NCBI RefSeq assembly: GCF_030269515.1
Contig: NZ_BSTM01000006.1
Location: 186,001-250,000 of the forward strand
Direction: 5' to 3'
DNA from: Actinomadura sp. NBRC 104412
Lineage (GTDB): Bacteria; Actinomycetota; Actinomycetes; Streptosporangiales; Streptosporangiaceae
Length of the DNA stretch: 64,000 bases
In this document: positions 41,710-51,170 of the stretch, in pieces
How positions within the stretch are numbered: the first letter of the stretch is position 1
Layout of the letters: every line of letters begins with the position of its first letter
The notes under the pieces: generated by a model
Database searches by the model: none
The model's input: the letters and a program-made list of their open reading frames with translations, nothing else
Told to the model about the DNA's origin: nothing
Made by a program: the position numbers and the translations under genes

Positions 41710-42096
41710 CGACGGGCCCGGTACGCCCTCGGCCGTCCGGACCGGGCCGGAGGGGGCCGGGGGCCGGGCGCGACGAGACAAGCCCGGACCCCGGTCGAAG
41801 GGAAGCCGATGAGCGGCGGTTCCGCCGTGCCGAGCAAGTCCCGCGCGCCGCATGCGTGCCCCCTCCCCGGTTCGCCGGGCGACGGGGCCGGAGCCTTGCC
41901 GCCCCATCGCTTCCCCATCACTCAGCGTCACGATCTCGTTGCGTTAAGTACCCAGCCTTCATGGTCGCGTAAACACTCGCCCAGGAAGAAAAGGGGAGGG
42001 TAAAACTTTGCCCACCAGGCACGATCGGCCCACCGACCACATCAACGAGCGCGTCAACGAGGCGGACCGCCCCGGTCGGGGGCGGTCCGCCGGTGG
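41710..42096. other. non-coding stretch without clear features
   Basis: Between the hairpin and the end of the anti-sigma-like gene. Part of it, around 41930-42010, is less GC-rich than the flanks. I find no gene, RNA or repeat here. Confidence 0.4.
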
Positions 42097-43029
42097 TTAT
42101 GAAGTCGGTGTGGCGCTGGGGGAGTTGGGGGGCGCCGACGCGGGTGGCTGGTCGACGAGGTCCTGGGTGGGGTTCGGGCCCACGAAGAGCAGGACCTGGT
42201 TCTTGGCCCAGGGAACCGCGTCGTGGACGTACCACGTGAGCGGGACCTGGCCGGGCTTCAGCACCTTGCCCTCCATAGTTCGGTATTCGGGCACCGTGAC
42301 GTGCCGCTTCCGCAGGGCGGTCAGTACCTCCTCCACCCGGTGCTTGCGGAAGCTCATGCCGTGCATGACTTCGCCGGGGGCAGTGGCGGGGGCTGTGCTG
42401 CTGTACTTCTCGCCCGGACGGGCGTCCCGCCCGAAGACGATGGCGGCGGTGCCTTTGTAACCGGTGCGGATCCGGACGCCGACCGGGCAGACGTCGCCTC
42501 CGCCGCCGGTCTCGCACTCGCCCTTGGCCGTGATCGGAGTGACGTCGCGCTCGGTGGTGTGCTCGCTGGTGTCCATCATGACGACGGTGCCGACAATGGA
42601 CGGGGACGCCGGCACCATCGACAGCGTGACGTTGAGGCCGTGGGCGGCGAACTCCTCCCGGTAGCGCTTCGGGTCGGCGAGCGGGTCGCGGACGCGGACG
42701 TCGATGTAGCCGTCCTTGCGGGTGAACGTCAGCGCGGCGGCCAGTGCGACGCGCGGGCTCGTCGGGGTGAGGTCCGGCGTCCCGCCGGGTCGGTCGTCGC
42801 GGGTCGCGACGACCGCCGTGACGGCCGCGCAGGCGACGCCCGCTGAGGCCAGCGGGAGGCCGATGCGCAGGATGGGTGAGCGCCGCCGACGCGGGGCGGC
42901 GGAGGGGGCCGCGGTCGCGGTGATGCGGTCGGCGAGGGCGGTGGCCGCGTCCTCGGGGAGGAGGGCCGCGGCCTGCCGGTCGGTGACGGAGGCGAGCCTG
43001 GCGATCAGCGGGTCGATCTCGTGGTTCAT
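42097..43029 (-). CDS. membrane protein paired with a sigma factor (CU044_5270-like, probable anti-sigma)
   Basis: A 310-residue protein with a cytosolic head (about 50 residues), one membrane helix (ILRIGLPLASAGVACAAVTA, about residues 50-70) and an extracytoplasmic domain with one cysteine pair (C in GECETG and in DVCPVG). The topology and the ATGA overlap with an ECF sigma gene suggest it senses an envelope signal and controls that sigma factor. There is no HxxxCxxC zinc motif, so it is not a ZAS-type anti-sigma factor. The role is inferred. Confidence 0.7.
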   Translation of the reverse strand: MNHEIDPLIARLASVTDRQAAALLPEDAATALADRITATAAPSAAPRRRRSPILRIGLPLASAGVACAAVTAVVATRDDRPGGTPDLTPTSPRVALAAALTFTRKDGYIDVRVRDPLADPKRYREEFAAHGLNVTLSMVPASPSIVGTVVMMDTSEHTTERDVTPITAKGECETGGGGDVCPVGVRIRTGYKGTAAIVFGRDARPGEKYSSTAPATAPGEVMHGMSFRKHRVEEVLTALRKRHVTVPEYRTMEGKVLKPGQVPLTWYVHDAVPWAKNQVLLFVGPNPTQDLVDQPPASAPPNSPSATPTS

Positions 43030-43676
43030 TTGAGGTCTCCGTTCGGGATCCGCCGGCCTTCGGCGGGCAAGGCCGCGGCAGGCAGGGGCGCGGTGTGCGG
43101 GGACGTGGTGGGCGGTGGGGTGCCGGGGACGTCCGCGTCCATGCGAGCCAGGGCGCGGGCGAAACGGCGGCGGGCGCGGTGCAGGCGGATCCGTACCGCG
43201 TTGCGGGAGCAGCCGAGGACGGTCGCGATCTCGCCATGGTCGAGCCCCTCCCAGCCGACCAGGGCCAGGAGTTCGCGGTCGGCCTCGGGCAGGCCGCGGA
43301 ACGCCGCGCCCACGCCGGCCAGGTCGTCGCCGGGCGCATCCTGGACGGTCAGGTCGTCGCGCAGCCGGGACCCGAGGTCGGCGGCCAGCGCGGACCGGCG
43401 GCGCTCGCCGCGGTGGTGATTGGCCAGGACTCGCCGGGCCACCCCGTACAGCCACAGCCGGGCCTCGTCACCGGGCGGGATGTCATCGAGCCGCCGCCAG
43501 GCGGTGAGGAACGTCTCCGCCAGGACGTCGGCGGCGTCCTGCGGGTCGCTGGTGCGGCGCAACGCGTACCCGAGGATCCGGGCGCGGTTGGCCGTGTAGA
43601 CGTCCTCGAAACGGCGCCGTCGCTCGTCGGGCGGATGGGACTGATACTCGTCGGATTGTCGCGATGGGGATGGCAA
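43026..43676 (-). CDS. ECF-type RNA polymerase sigma factor
   Basis: A 216-residue sigma-70 family protein. Region 2 spans FEDVYTANRARILGYALRRTSDPQDAADVLAETFLTAWRRLDDIP; region 4 is GLPEADRELLALVGWEGLDHGEIATVLGCSRNAVRIRLHRARRRF. It directs transcription of a small regulon, usually envelope stress genes. TTG at 43674-43676 is chosen because GAGGAGA lies 4-5 bases before it. Longer versions starting at ATG 43721 or further upstream are possible but add low-complexity sequence. The C-terminal tail is Pro-rich. Overlaps the membrane-protein gene by ATGA. Confidence 0.85.
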   Translation of the reverse strand: MPSPSRQSDEYQSHPPDERRRRFEDVYTANRARILGYALRRTSDPQDAADVLAETFLTAWRRLDDIPPGDEARLWLYGVARRVLANHHRGERRRSALAADLGSRLRDDLTVQDAPGDDLAGVGAAFRGLPEADRELLALVGWEGLDHGEIATVLGCSRNAVRIRLHRARRRFARALARMDADVPGTPPPTTSPHTAPLPAAALPAEGRRIPNGDLK

Positions 43677-43855
43677 GCCCTCTCCTCTCGTCGCGGCGTT
43701 CTCACCGGACGCAGGGCACATGTCCGCACATCGCACAGCATTTCGCTTCGCCTCGCAGGCCGACGTCCCTGCCCGCAAGGCTCGCCCGGAGGGACAACCG
43801 GGCGATGATCGCTCAGGGCGAACGATGCAGAGGAAACAAATTCGAGCTTCGTTTT

Positions 43856-43876
43856 CTTGAGTGAGTATGGCTCAAC
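43856..43876 (+). promoter_or_regulatory. HAIR element (HspR-binding site) before lon
   Basis: CTTGAGT-GAGTATG-GCTCAAC matches the HAIR consensus CTTGAGT-N7-ACTCAAG fully on the left and 5 of 7 on the right. HspR represses lon through such a site in Streptomyces. It lies 44 bases before the lon start. Confidence 0.7.
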
Positions 43877-43919
43877 CTCGGGTTGGGCTGGACCGCTAGA
43901 GACTTTTGGAGCTGAGAGC

Positions 43920-46322
43920 ATGAGCGAGACCCTGACGCTGCCGGTCCTGCCCCTGGACGACGGGGCCGTTCTGCCCGGCATGGTGGTGCCCCTCGATCTG
44001 TCCGAGAACGAGGTCCGCGCGGCGATCGAGGCGGCCCGTGCGGTCGCCCAGACCCGAGGGCCGGGGATCAGGTCGGCGGTCAAGCCGCGCGTGCTGCTGG
44101 TGCCCAGGCTGAACGGGAACTACGCGGCCGTCGGCACGCTGGGCGTCGTGGAGCAGGAGGGGCGGCTGCCCGGCGGCGGGCCGGGCGCGGTCGTGCGCGG
44201 CGTGGCGCGGGTGCGGATCGGCACCGGGACGACCGGACCCGGCGCGGCGCTGTGGGTGGAGGGCACCAGGATCGAGGTGACCGGCCAGGACGACCCCCGC
44301 GTCGAGGAACTGGCCAAGGAGTACAAGGGCCTGGTCAGCGCCATCCTGCAGAAGCGCGGCGCCTGGCAGGTCGTGGACGTGGTGCAGGCCATCGACGACC
44401 CCTCGACGCTGGCCGACAACGCCGGCTACGCCCCCTACCTGTCGAACGAGCAGAAGGTCGAGGTGCTGGAGACCCCCGACGTGGTCGAGCGCCTCACCCT
44501 GGTGATCGGCTGGGCCCGTGACCACCTGGCCGAGCTGGACGTGGCGGAGACCATCCGCAAGGACGTCCAGGAGGGCATGGAGAAGACCCAGCGGGAGTTC
44601 CTGCTGCGGCAGCAGCAGGAGGCCATCCGCAAGGAGCTGGCCGAGCTGAACGGCGACCCGGCCGACGAGGAGGACGACTACCGCGCCCGGATCGAGGCGG
44701 CGAACCTGCCCGAGAAGGTGCGCGAGGCGGCGCTCAAGGAGGTCGACAAGCTGGAGCGGTCGTCCGACGCGTCCCCTGAGGGCGGCTGGATCCGCACCTG
44801 GCTGGATACCGTACTCGACATCCCGTGGAACGAGCGCACCGAGGACGCCTACGACATCGCGGGCGCCCGCGCGATCCTGGACGCCGACCACGCGGGCCTG
44901 GACGACGTGAAGGAGCGCATCGTCGAGTACCTGGCCGTGCGCAAGCGCAGGGCCGACCGCGGCCTGGGCGTCGTGGGCGGGCGGCGCTCCGGTGCCGTCC
45001 TGGCGCTGACCGGCCCTCCGGGGGTCGGCAAGACCTCGCTGGGCGAGTCGGTCGCACGCGCCATGGGACGCAAGTTCGTGCGGGTCGCGCTGGGCGGCGT
45101 CCGGGACGAGGCGGAGATCCGCGGCCACCGGCGCACCTACGTCGGCGCGCTGCCGGGACGTATCGTCCGGGCGATCCGCGAGGCGGGCTCGATGAACCCG
45201 GTCGTCCTGCTGGACGAGGTCGACAAGGTCGGCGCCGACTACCGGGGCGACCCGACGGCGGCGCTGCTGGAGGTGCTGGACCCCGAGCAGAACCACACGT
45301 TCAGGGACCATTACCTGGAGGTCGAGCTCGACCTGAGCGACGTGCTGTTCCTGGCGACCGCCAACGTGGTCGAGGCGATCCCGGGGCCGCTGCTGGACCG
45401 CATGGAGCTGGTGCAACTGGACGGCTACACCGAGCACGAGAAGGTCACCATCGCCCGTGAGCACCTGCTGCCCAAGCAGCTCGACAAGGCCGGCCTGGAG
45501 GCGTCCGAGGTGAGCTTCGACGACGAGGCGCTGGCGCTGCTGGCCTCCGAGTACACCCGGGAGGCGGGCGTGCGGTCGCTGGACCGCGCGATCGCGAGGG
45601 TGCTGCGCAAGATCGCCGCGAACGTGGCGCTGGAGAAGGCGACGCTGCCCGTCTCGATCGGCGCGGCCGATCTGAAGGACTACCTGGGACGGCCGCGGTT
45701 CACTCCGGAGGTCGAGCTGAGCAGGTCGGAGCGGCGCACCGGGGTGCCGGGCGTGGCGACGGGCCTGGCGGTCACCGGCGCGGGCGGCGACGTGCTCTAC
45801 ATCGAGGCGTCGCTGGCCGACAAGGAGACCGGCGACACCGGCGTGACGCTGACCGGCCAGCTCGGCGACGTCATGAAGGAGTCGGCCCGGATCGCGCTCA
45901 GCTACCTGCGCTCGCGCGGCGCGGAGCTGGAGCTTCCGGTCGGCGACCTGAAGGACCGTGGCGTGCACATCCACGTGCCCGCCGGCGCGATCCCGAAGGA
46001 CGGGCCGAGCGCGGGCATCACGATGACCACGGCGCTGGCCTCGCTGCTGTCGGGCCGTCCGGTCCGCTCGGACGTGGCGATGACCGGTGAGGTCTCGCTG
46101 ACCGGCCGGGTGCTGCCGATCGGCGGCCTGAAGCAGAAGCTGCTGGCCGCCAGCAGGCTCGGGATCACGACCGCGATCGTGCCCAAGCGCAACGAGCCGG
46201 ACCTGGAGGACGTCCCGGCCGAGGTGCTGGAGAACATGACGGTCTTCGCGGTCAGCGACGTCCGCGAGGTCCTGGACCTGGCCCTGGAGCCGGCCTCGAC
46301 CAGCGCGGCCGTGGCCGCCTGA
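43920..46322 (+). CDS. lon: ATP-dependent protease Lon
   Basis: An 800-residue cytosolic protease that degrades damaged and regulatory proteins. Order: N-terminal substrate domain ([19 protein letters not shown]), coiled region with [24 protein letters not shown] module with Walker [14 protein letters not shown] and Walker [14 protein letters not shown], then the serine-lysine protease domain with [15 protein letters not shown] (catalytic Ser) and the lysine in [10 protein letters not shown]. Length is normal for Lon. The ATG is at 43920, after a probable HspR operator, so heat or misfolded protein should induce it. Confidence 0.96.
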   Translation: MSETLTLPVLPLDDGAVLPGMVVPLDLSENEVRAAIEAARAVAQTRGPGIRSAVKPRVLLVPRLNGNYAAVGTLGVVEQEGRLPGGGPGAVVRGVARVRIGTGTTGPGAALWVEGTRIEVTGQDDPRVEELAKEYKGLVSAILQKRGAWQVVDVVQAIDDPSTLADNAGYAPYLSNEQKVEVLETPDVVERLTLVIGWARDHLAELDVAETIRKDVQEGMEKTQREFLLRQQQEAIRKELAELNGDPADEEDDYRARIEAANLPEKVREAALKEVDKLERSSDASPEGGWIRTWLDTVLDIPWNERTEDAYDIAGARAILDADHAGLDDVKERIVEYLAVRKRRADRGLGVVGGRRSGAVLALTGPPGVGKTSLGESVARAMGRKFVRVALGGVRDEAEIRGHRRTYVGALPGRIVRAIREAGSMNPVVLLDEVDKVGADYRGDPTAALLEVLDPEQNHTFRDHYLEVELDLSDVLFLATANVVEAIPGPLLDRMELVQLDGYTEHEKVTIAREHLLPKQLDKAGLEASEVSFDDEALALLASEYTREAGVRSLDRAIARVLRKIAANVALEKATLPVSIGAADLKDYLGRPRFTPEVELSRSERRTGVPGVATGLAVTGAGGDVLYIEASLADKETGDTGVTLTGQLGDVMKESARIALSYLRSRGAELELPVGDLKDRGVHIHVPAGAIPKDGPSAGITMTTALASLLSGRPVRSDVAMTGEVSLTGRVLPIGGLKQKLLAASRLGITTAIVPKRNEPDLEDVPAEVLENMTVFAVSDVREVLDLALEPASTSAAVAA

Positions 46323-46341
46323 TCCCTCCGCAGAGGACGCG

Positions 46342-46379
46342 AGCGCCCGCGCCGGCTCGATCGAGCCGACGCGGGCGCT
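46342..46379 (+). terminator. terminator hairpin of lon
   Basis: AGCGCCCGCGCCGGCTCGA pairs with TCGAGCCGACGCGGGCGCT over 19 positions with a single mismatch. It starts 20 bases past the lon stop. Confidence 0.75.
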
Positions 46380-46543
46380 TCGCGTTGCGCCGCGTCCCGG
46401 ACGTCCCGCGCGACCCGGGTTCGTGTTTGACCGATCTCCGGGCCGGTGAAGGAAATCGACGATGTGAGCCTGGACGTGGCGGGCGTGGTGCTCGCCTACC
46501 TGGTGGCCGGACGCCGGAACTCGTACGCGCTGCGTGGACGGCC

Positions 46544-48088
46544 CTAGCGCGGGGTGAGGCGGAAGATCCGCAGCTCGCGGGTGACGCGTTCGCGGTAGCG
46601 GTCGTACACCGGCCAGACGCGCACCAGCCGGGGCCAGATCGCGGCGCGCTCGTCGCCGTCCAGCAGCCGGGCGGTGACCGGGACGGTACGGCCGCGGAAG
46701 GTCACCTCCGCCTCGGGATGCCGGAGCAGGTTGCCCGTCCAGGCGGGGTGGTGCTCCCTGCCGAAGTTGGAGCCGACGACGATCCAGCCGCCGCCCGGCT
46801 CGGGCATGCAGGCGAGCGGCACCCGCCGGGGGAGGCCGCTCTTGGCGCCGGTGGTGGTGAGCATCAGGCTCGGGATCAGCGCCTGCCCGAGCAGGAAGCG
46901 GCCGCCGCTGGCCCGGTGCAGGGCGCGGTCCAGCGGCGGGACGATCCTCGGCCCGATCCTGGAGAACCAGCGGGCCGCGGAGATCCGCTGGAACAGCGGC
47001 CCGGCGGTCCGTCGCAGCGGCGTCGGTGTCCGCCGCCGTCCGGCGGCGGCGCTTTCGGGACGCGGGGCCAGCCTTCCGGCCCGCCGGAGGTGGCCGGTCT
47101 CGGCCATCCAGCGCAGCCCGTCCTCAAGGGTCTCCTCGACCGGTCGCAGGGCCAGCGACAGCGCGTCCAGCGAAGGGCCGTCGTCGGTCGGCACCAGCCT
47201 GACCATGAACTCGGCGGCGTCCCTGGTGAGCGGGTAGTCGAACGGCCTGACGCGCCTGACCGCGTCCAGCGCGGCGCCCGCGCCGAGCATCACCCCGGCC
47301 GGGACGGGGAAGCCGCGCGGCCTGAGGCCGGTCAGCCGGTCGCACAGGTCGGCGTACTGCCGCCAGGTGCGGTAGTGCCCGCCGAGCAGGAGCCGGTCGG
47401 GGGTGGGCCTGGAGACCGCGCGGGCGAGGGCCTCGGCCAGGTCCCGCACGTCGATGATCGAGGCGCCGCCGGGCGGGAGCGGCCAGGCCAGGTCGAGCGC
47501 CCGGCTCACGCCCTGCATGAACGAGTCCAGCACGGGCTGGGAGGGGCCGAACACGCCGCCGGGATACACGACGGTGACCGGGGCGCCGGCCGCCTGGAGG
47601 TCCCGGACGTACCGTTCGGCGGCGACCTTGGACCTGCCGTAGCCGGTCCTGGGCGTGCCGAGGGGGCCGTCGGTGGTGATGAGCGGGCCGGGCGGCGGGA
47701 CGAACACCGCGACCGTCGACACGTGCACCACCCGGTCGACGCCGCGCGCCACCGCGCCGCCGACCACGTTGCGCGTGCCGGACACGTTGACGTGCACCAG
47801 GCCGGTCTCGGGGTCGCGGCCGGGCGAGGCGGGCGTGGTCACGCCGATCGCGGCGGCGGCGTGGATGGCGGCGTCGCAGCCGGCCAGCGCCTCGTTCACC
47901 GCGGCGGCGTCGCACATGTCGCCCCGCACCAGCTCCACGTCCTCGGGCGCGACGCCGAGCCCGGAGAGCACCCTGCCGGCCCTGCCGGGATCGCGGACCA
48001 GGGCGCGGGGGGCGTGCCCCGCGTCCAGCAGCGCGCGGACGGTGTGGGACCCGACGAATCCGGACGCGCCGGTGAGAAAGACCCGCAT
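46544..48088 (-). CDS. fusion of NAD-dependent epimerase/SDR and deazaflavin (F420)-dependent reductase domains
   Basis: A 514-residue two-domain protein. Residues 1 to about 330 are an extended SDR: VFLTGASGFVGSHTV binds NAD(P), VHVSTVAVF supplies the Ser/Thr, and TGYGRSKVAAE is the catalytic Tyr-Lys. After a basic linker, residues about 370-514 match the Ddn/DUF385 nitroreductase family that uses F420: LMLTTTGAKSGLPRRVPLACMP, then WIVVGSNFGREHHPAWTGNLLRHPEAEV. Both types exist as single proteins in actinobacteria; joined they may catalyse two successive reductions. No frameshift or internal ribosome site separates them. Substrate unknown. Confidence 0.82.
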   Translation of the reverse strand: MRVFLTGASGFVGSHTVRALLDAGHAPRALVRDPGRAGRVLSGLGVAPEDVELVRGDMCDAAAVNEALAGCDAAIHAAAAIGVTTPASPGRDPETGLVHVNVSGTRNVVGGAVARGVDRVVHVSTVAVFVPPPGPLITTDGPLGTPRTGYGRSKVAAERYVRDLQAAGAPVTVVYPGGVFGPSQPVLDSFMQGVSRALDLAWPLPPGGASIIDVRDLAEALARAVSRPTPDRLLLGGHYRTWRQYADLCDRLTGLRPRGFPVPAGVMLGAGAALDAVRRVRPFDYPLTRDAAEFMVRLVPTDDGPSLDALSLALRPVEETLEDGLRWMAETGHLRRAGRLAPRPESAAAGRRRTPTPLRRTAGPLFQRISAARWFSRIGPRIVPPLDRALHRASGGRFLLGQALIPSLMLTTTGAKSGLPRRVPLACMPEPGGGWIVVGSNFGREHHPAWTGNLLRHPEAEVTFRGRTVPVTARLLDGDERAAIWPRLVRVWPVYDRYRERVTRELRIFRLTPR

Positions 48089-48222
48089 ACCGGGAAACTA
48101 GCGCTTGGTGTCGATCGAGAGGAACCACCGGGGGTTCGCGAAGCGTCGCGGACGGAACCGCGTTCGGCCTTCCGGGCGGCATTGCGGACAGGTCCTAACA
48201 CCGCGGAGACCAGGGTAGGCCG

Positions 48223-48251
48223 TTGACGCCCCTGGAACGCTCCATCACACT
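48223..48251 (+). promoter_or_regulatory. probable iol promoter with LacI-type operator
   Basis: TTGACG (48223-48228) and CACACT (48246-48251) are spaced 17 bases as -35 and -10 boxes, though the -10 is weak. Between them lies TGGAACGCTCCA (48233-48244), a palindrome with one mismatch and the central CG typical of LacI-family operators. Bound repressor would block RNA polymerase. The leader to iolG would be about 95 bases. Confidence 0.5.
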
Positions 48252-48352
48252 CGGGTGTCACCTGACCGCCGTCGCCCGGGGCCGCCACCGGACGCACGTC
48301 CGGGGTCGACGCCCTGGATCGATGCCGAGATCGAGCCGACCGGGAGGGATCA

Positions 48353-49372
48353 ATGAGGATCGGGCTGGCCGGGGCGGGGCGCATCGGTGCGCGCCACGCC
48401 GCCGCACTGTGCACGATGCCCGAGGTCGAGTCGCTGGTGATCGCGGACGCCGACCCGTCGAGAGCGCGGGACCTGGCCGTCCGGCTGGACGCCCGCCCGC
48501 GGGATCGGGTGCGCGCCGAGGAGTCGGTGTCCGGGCTGTTCGGCGCCGGGCTCGACGGGCTGGTGGTGGCCGCCGCGACCGACGCGCACGCCGCCCTGGT
48601 GGAGAGGGCGGTGGCCGCCCGGATCGGCGTGTTCTGCGAGAAACCGCTCGCCGCGGACGTTGATGGAACGTTCCATATCGCGGCGGCGGCCCGCCGCACC
48701 GGTGTCCCGGTGCAGGTCGGCTTCCAGCGCCGCTTCGACGCCGGGTACGTCGCGGCCCGCGAGGCCGTCTCCGCCGGCCGGCTCGGCTGGCTGCACACCG
48801 TCCGGTCGTGCAGCTTCGACCCGGCGCCGCCGCCCTCCGGCTACATCCCCGCCTCCGGCGGCCTGTTCCGCGACTGCGTCATCCACGACCTGGACTCCAT
48901 CCGCCATGTCACCGGGCGCGACGTGGCCTGGGTGATCGCCGCCGGATCCAACCGCGGCGACGAGGTCTTCCGCCGGTACGGCGACGTCGACACCGGGGCC
49001 GCCCTGCTCGGGCTGGACGACGGCACCCTCGGGATGATCGGCGCGACCCGGTACAACGCCGCCGGATACGACGTGCGGCTGGAGCTGTTCGGCTCCAAGG
49101 ACAGCCTGGTCGCCGGGATGGACGACCGCACACCGGTCACCCCCGTCCCGGCCGACGAGTCGGAGGACGCCCGGCCCGCGTACGTGAGCTTCATGGAGCG
49201 GTTCGCCGCCGCCTACGACGCCGAGCTGCGCGCCTTCATCGACGTGATCGCCGGGCGCCGCGCCAACCCGTGTCCGCCGGACGAGGCCCTGGAGGCGTTC
49301 TACCTGGCCGAGGCGTGCGAGCTGTCCAGGAGGGAAGGCCGGATGGTCCAGCCGGAGGAGGTACGGTCATGA
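48353..49372 (+). CDS. iolG: inositol 2-dehydrogenase (Gfo/Idh/MocA family)
   Basis: A 339-residue NAD-dependent dehydrogenase that oxidises myo-inositol to scyllo-inosose, the first step of the pathway. NAD motif GLAGAGRIGARHAAAL; the conserved FCEKPLA supplies the catalytic lysine; the active-site Asp and His lie in CVIHDLDSIRHV. The assignment to inositol rests on the family and on the four iol genes that follow. The gene carries a 14-bp perfect palindrome inside its coding sequence. The stop overlaps iolE as ATGA. Confidence 0.88.
   Translation: MRIGLAGAGRIGARHAAALCTMPEVESLVIADADPSRARDLAVRLDARPRDRVRAEESVSGLFGAGLDGLVVAAATDAHAALVERAVAARIGVFCEKPLAADVDGTFHIAAAARRTGVPVQVGFQRRFDAGYVAAREAVSAGRLGWLHTVRSCSFDPAPPPSGYIPASGGLFRDCVIHDLDSIRHVTGRDVAWVIAAGSNRGDEVFRRYGDVDTGAALLGLDDGTLGMIGATRYNAAGYDVRLELFGSKDSLVAGMDDRTPVTPVPADESEDARPAYVSFMERFAAAYDAELRAFIDVIAGRRANPCPPDEALEAFYLAEACELSRREGRMVQPEEVRS
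48663..48676. promoter_or_regulatory. second LacI-type operator, inside iolG
   Basis: ATGGAACGTTCCAT is a perfect 14-bp palindrome and shares TGGAACG-Y-TCCA with the promoter site. The centres of the two sites are 431 bp apart, close to a whole number of helical turns, so a DNA loop is possible. Confidence 0.5.
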
Positions 49373-50226
49373 GGCTGGCGGGCGCCCCGATCTCCTGGGG
49401 GGTGTGCGAGGTCCCCGGCTGGGGCCATCAGCTCTCCCCGCGCCGCGTCCTGGCCGAGATGCGCGACCTCGGCCTCACCGCCACCGAGCTCGGCCCCGAC
49501 GGGTTCCTCCCGTCCGACCCGGGCGAGCGTGGCGCGCTCCTCGACGAGTACGACCTGGAGCTGGCGGGCGCGTTCGTCCCGGTCGTCCTGCACGACCCCG
49601 GCCGCGACCCGCTGCCCGGGATCGAGCGGGCCATGGACGACCTCGGCCCCGGTACCGTGCTGGTCCTGGCCGCCGCCACCGGGATCGACGGCTATGACGG
49701 GCGGCCGGACCTCGACACCAGGGCGTGGCGGACGCTGCTGTCCAACCTCGACGCCATCACCGTGCGCGCCGCCGAGCGCGGCCATACCGTCACGCTGCAC
49801 CCGCACGTCGGCACGGTGGTGGAGCGCCGTGCCGAGGTCGAACGCGTGCTGGGGGAGTGCAGCGTCCCGCTCTGCCTCGACACCGGCCACCTCCTCGTCG
49901 GCGGCACCGACCCGGTGTGGCTGTCACGCTTCGCCGCGCCCCGCATCGCGCACGTCCACCTCAAGGACGTGGACGTGGCGCTGGCCGATGCCGTACGCGA
50001 AGGACGGACCACCTACACCCAGGCGGTCGGCGACGGCCTGTACCGGCCCCTCGGCCAAGGTGACATCGACATCGCCGAGGTCATCCGGTCCCTGGAGGAC
50101 TCCGGCTACGAAGGCTGGTACGTCATGGAGCAGGACACCATCCTCACCACCGAGCCCGCCCCCGCCTCCGGGCCCTGCGAAGACGTGCGCGCCTGCCTGT
50201 CCTATCTCTCCTCCAAGGCCGCATGA
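49369..50226 (+). CDS. iolE: inosose dehydratase-type TIM-barrel protein
   Basis: A 285-residue sugar-phosphate isomerase/epimerase-fold protein. PISWGVCEVPGWG at the N-terminus is the signature of 2-keto-myo-inositol dehydratases. Metal ligands appear in TLHPHVGT, LCLDTGHL, HVHLKDVD and the final VMEQD. It dehydrates scyllo-inosose to the cyclohexane-1,2-dione substrate of IolD. ATGA overlaps at both ends tie it to iolG and iolC. Confidence 0.9.
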   Translation: MRLAGAPISWGVCEVPGWGHQLSPRRVLAEMRDLGLTATELGPDGFLPSDPGERGALLDEYDLELAGAFVPVVLHDPGRDPLPGIERAMDDLGPGTVLVLAAATGIDGYDGRPDLDTRAWRTLLSNLDAITVRAAERGHTVTLHPHVGTVVERRAEVERVLGECSVPLCLDTGHLLVGGTDPVWLSRFAAPRIAHVHLKDVDVALADAVREGRTTYTQAVGDGLYRPLGQGDIDIAEVIRSLEDSGYEGWYVMEQDTILTTEPAPASGPCEDVRACLSYLSSKAA

Positions 50227-51170
50227 TGGCGCCTTACGACCTCGTCACCATGGGGCGGGTGAGCGTGGACGTGTACCCGCATGACGTGGGAGTGCCGCTG
50301 GAGGACGTGGAGACGTTCGGCAAGTACCTGGGCGGCAGCCCGACCAACGTGGCGGTGGCGGCGGCGAGACATGGTCGCCGTACGGCGGTCATCACCCGTA
50401 CAGGGGACGACCCGTTCGGCCGGTTCATCCATAAGGCGCTCAAGGGGTTCGGCGTGGACGACCGCTACGTCACCGCCGTGCCCGCGCTTCCCACGCCGGT
50501 CGTGTTCTGCGAGATCTTCCCGCCGGACGACTTCCCGCTCTACTTCTACCGCTACCCGAAGGCGCCCGACCTGGAGATCCGCGCCGCCGAGCTGGACCTG
50601 GACGCGATCGGCTCGGCCCGCATCCTGTGGGCCACCGTCACCGGGCTGTCGCAGGAGCCCAGCCGGGAGGCGACGCTGACCGCCCTCGCCGCCCGCCGCG
50701 ACGGGATCACCGTGCTCGACCTCGACCACCGGCCGGCGCTGTGGGAGTCGCGGGACGAGGCGACGCGGTGGACGCGCCGCGCCCTGGAGCACGCCACCGT
50801 CGCCGTCGGCAACCTGGACGAGTGCGCGATGGCGGTCGGCGAACGCGAGCCGCACGCCGCCGCCCGCGCCCTCCTCGATCTCGGCCTGGACCTGGCGATC
50901 GTCAAGCGCGGCCCGGACGGGGTGCTCGCCGCGTCCAGAACCGAGGTCGTGGACGGCCCGCCGGTCGAGGTGGAGGTCGTCAACGGGCTCGGCGCCGGGG
51001 ACGCGTTCGGCGGGGCGGTCTGCCACGGGCTGCTGGCGGGCTGGCCGCTGACCCGGACGGTCGCGTTCGCCAACACCGCGGGCGCCCTGGTCGCGTCCCG
51101 GCTGGCCTGCGCCGACGCCATGCCGGACACGGCCGAGGTGGAGAAGGCGATGCCGGGGGAGGGGTCATGA
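50223..51170 (+). CDS. iolC: 5-dehydro-2-deoxygluconokinase
   Basis: A 315-residue PfkB-family sugar kinase. GRVSVDVYPHDVG and YLGGSPTNVAVAAAR form the substrate side; VNGLGAGDAFGGA contains the catalytic aspartate and anion hole. YRYPKAPDLEI is a stretch I associate with IolC. It phosphorylates 2-deoxy-5-keto-gluconate at C6 with ATP. Two adjacent ATG codons begin it; either may be used. Overlaps iolE and iolB by four bases. Confidence 0.9.
   Translation: MMAPYDLVTMGRVSVDVYPHDVGVPLEDVETFGKYLGGSPTNVAVAAARHGRRTAVITRTGDDPFGRFIHKALKGFGVDDRYVTAVPALPTPVVFCEIFPPDDFPLYFYRYPKAPDLEIRAAELDLDAIGSARILWATVTGLSQEPSREATLTALAARRDGITVLDLDHRPALWESRDEATRWTRRALEHATVAVGNLDECAMAVGEREPHAAARALLDLGLDLAIVKRGPDGVLAASRTEVVDGPPVEVEVVNGLGAGDAFGGAVCHGLLAGWPLTRTVAFANTAGALVASRLACADAMPDTAEVEKAMPGEGS

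Noticed and set aside
46446-46547. A 33-codon plus-strand ORF ending in a CTAG shared with the SDR-reductase fusion gene
   Set aside because: It has only a GTG start and no ribosome site, and it lies after the lon terminator. The peptide has no recognisable pattern; it is probably chance or a remnant.
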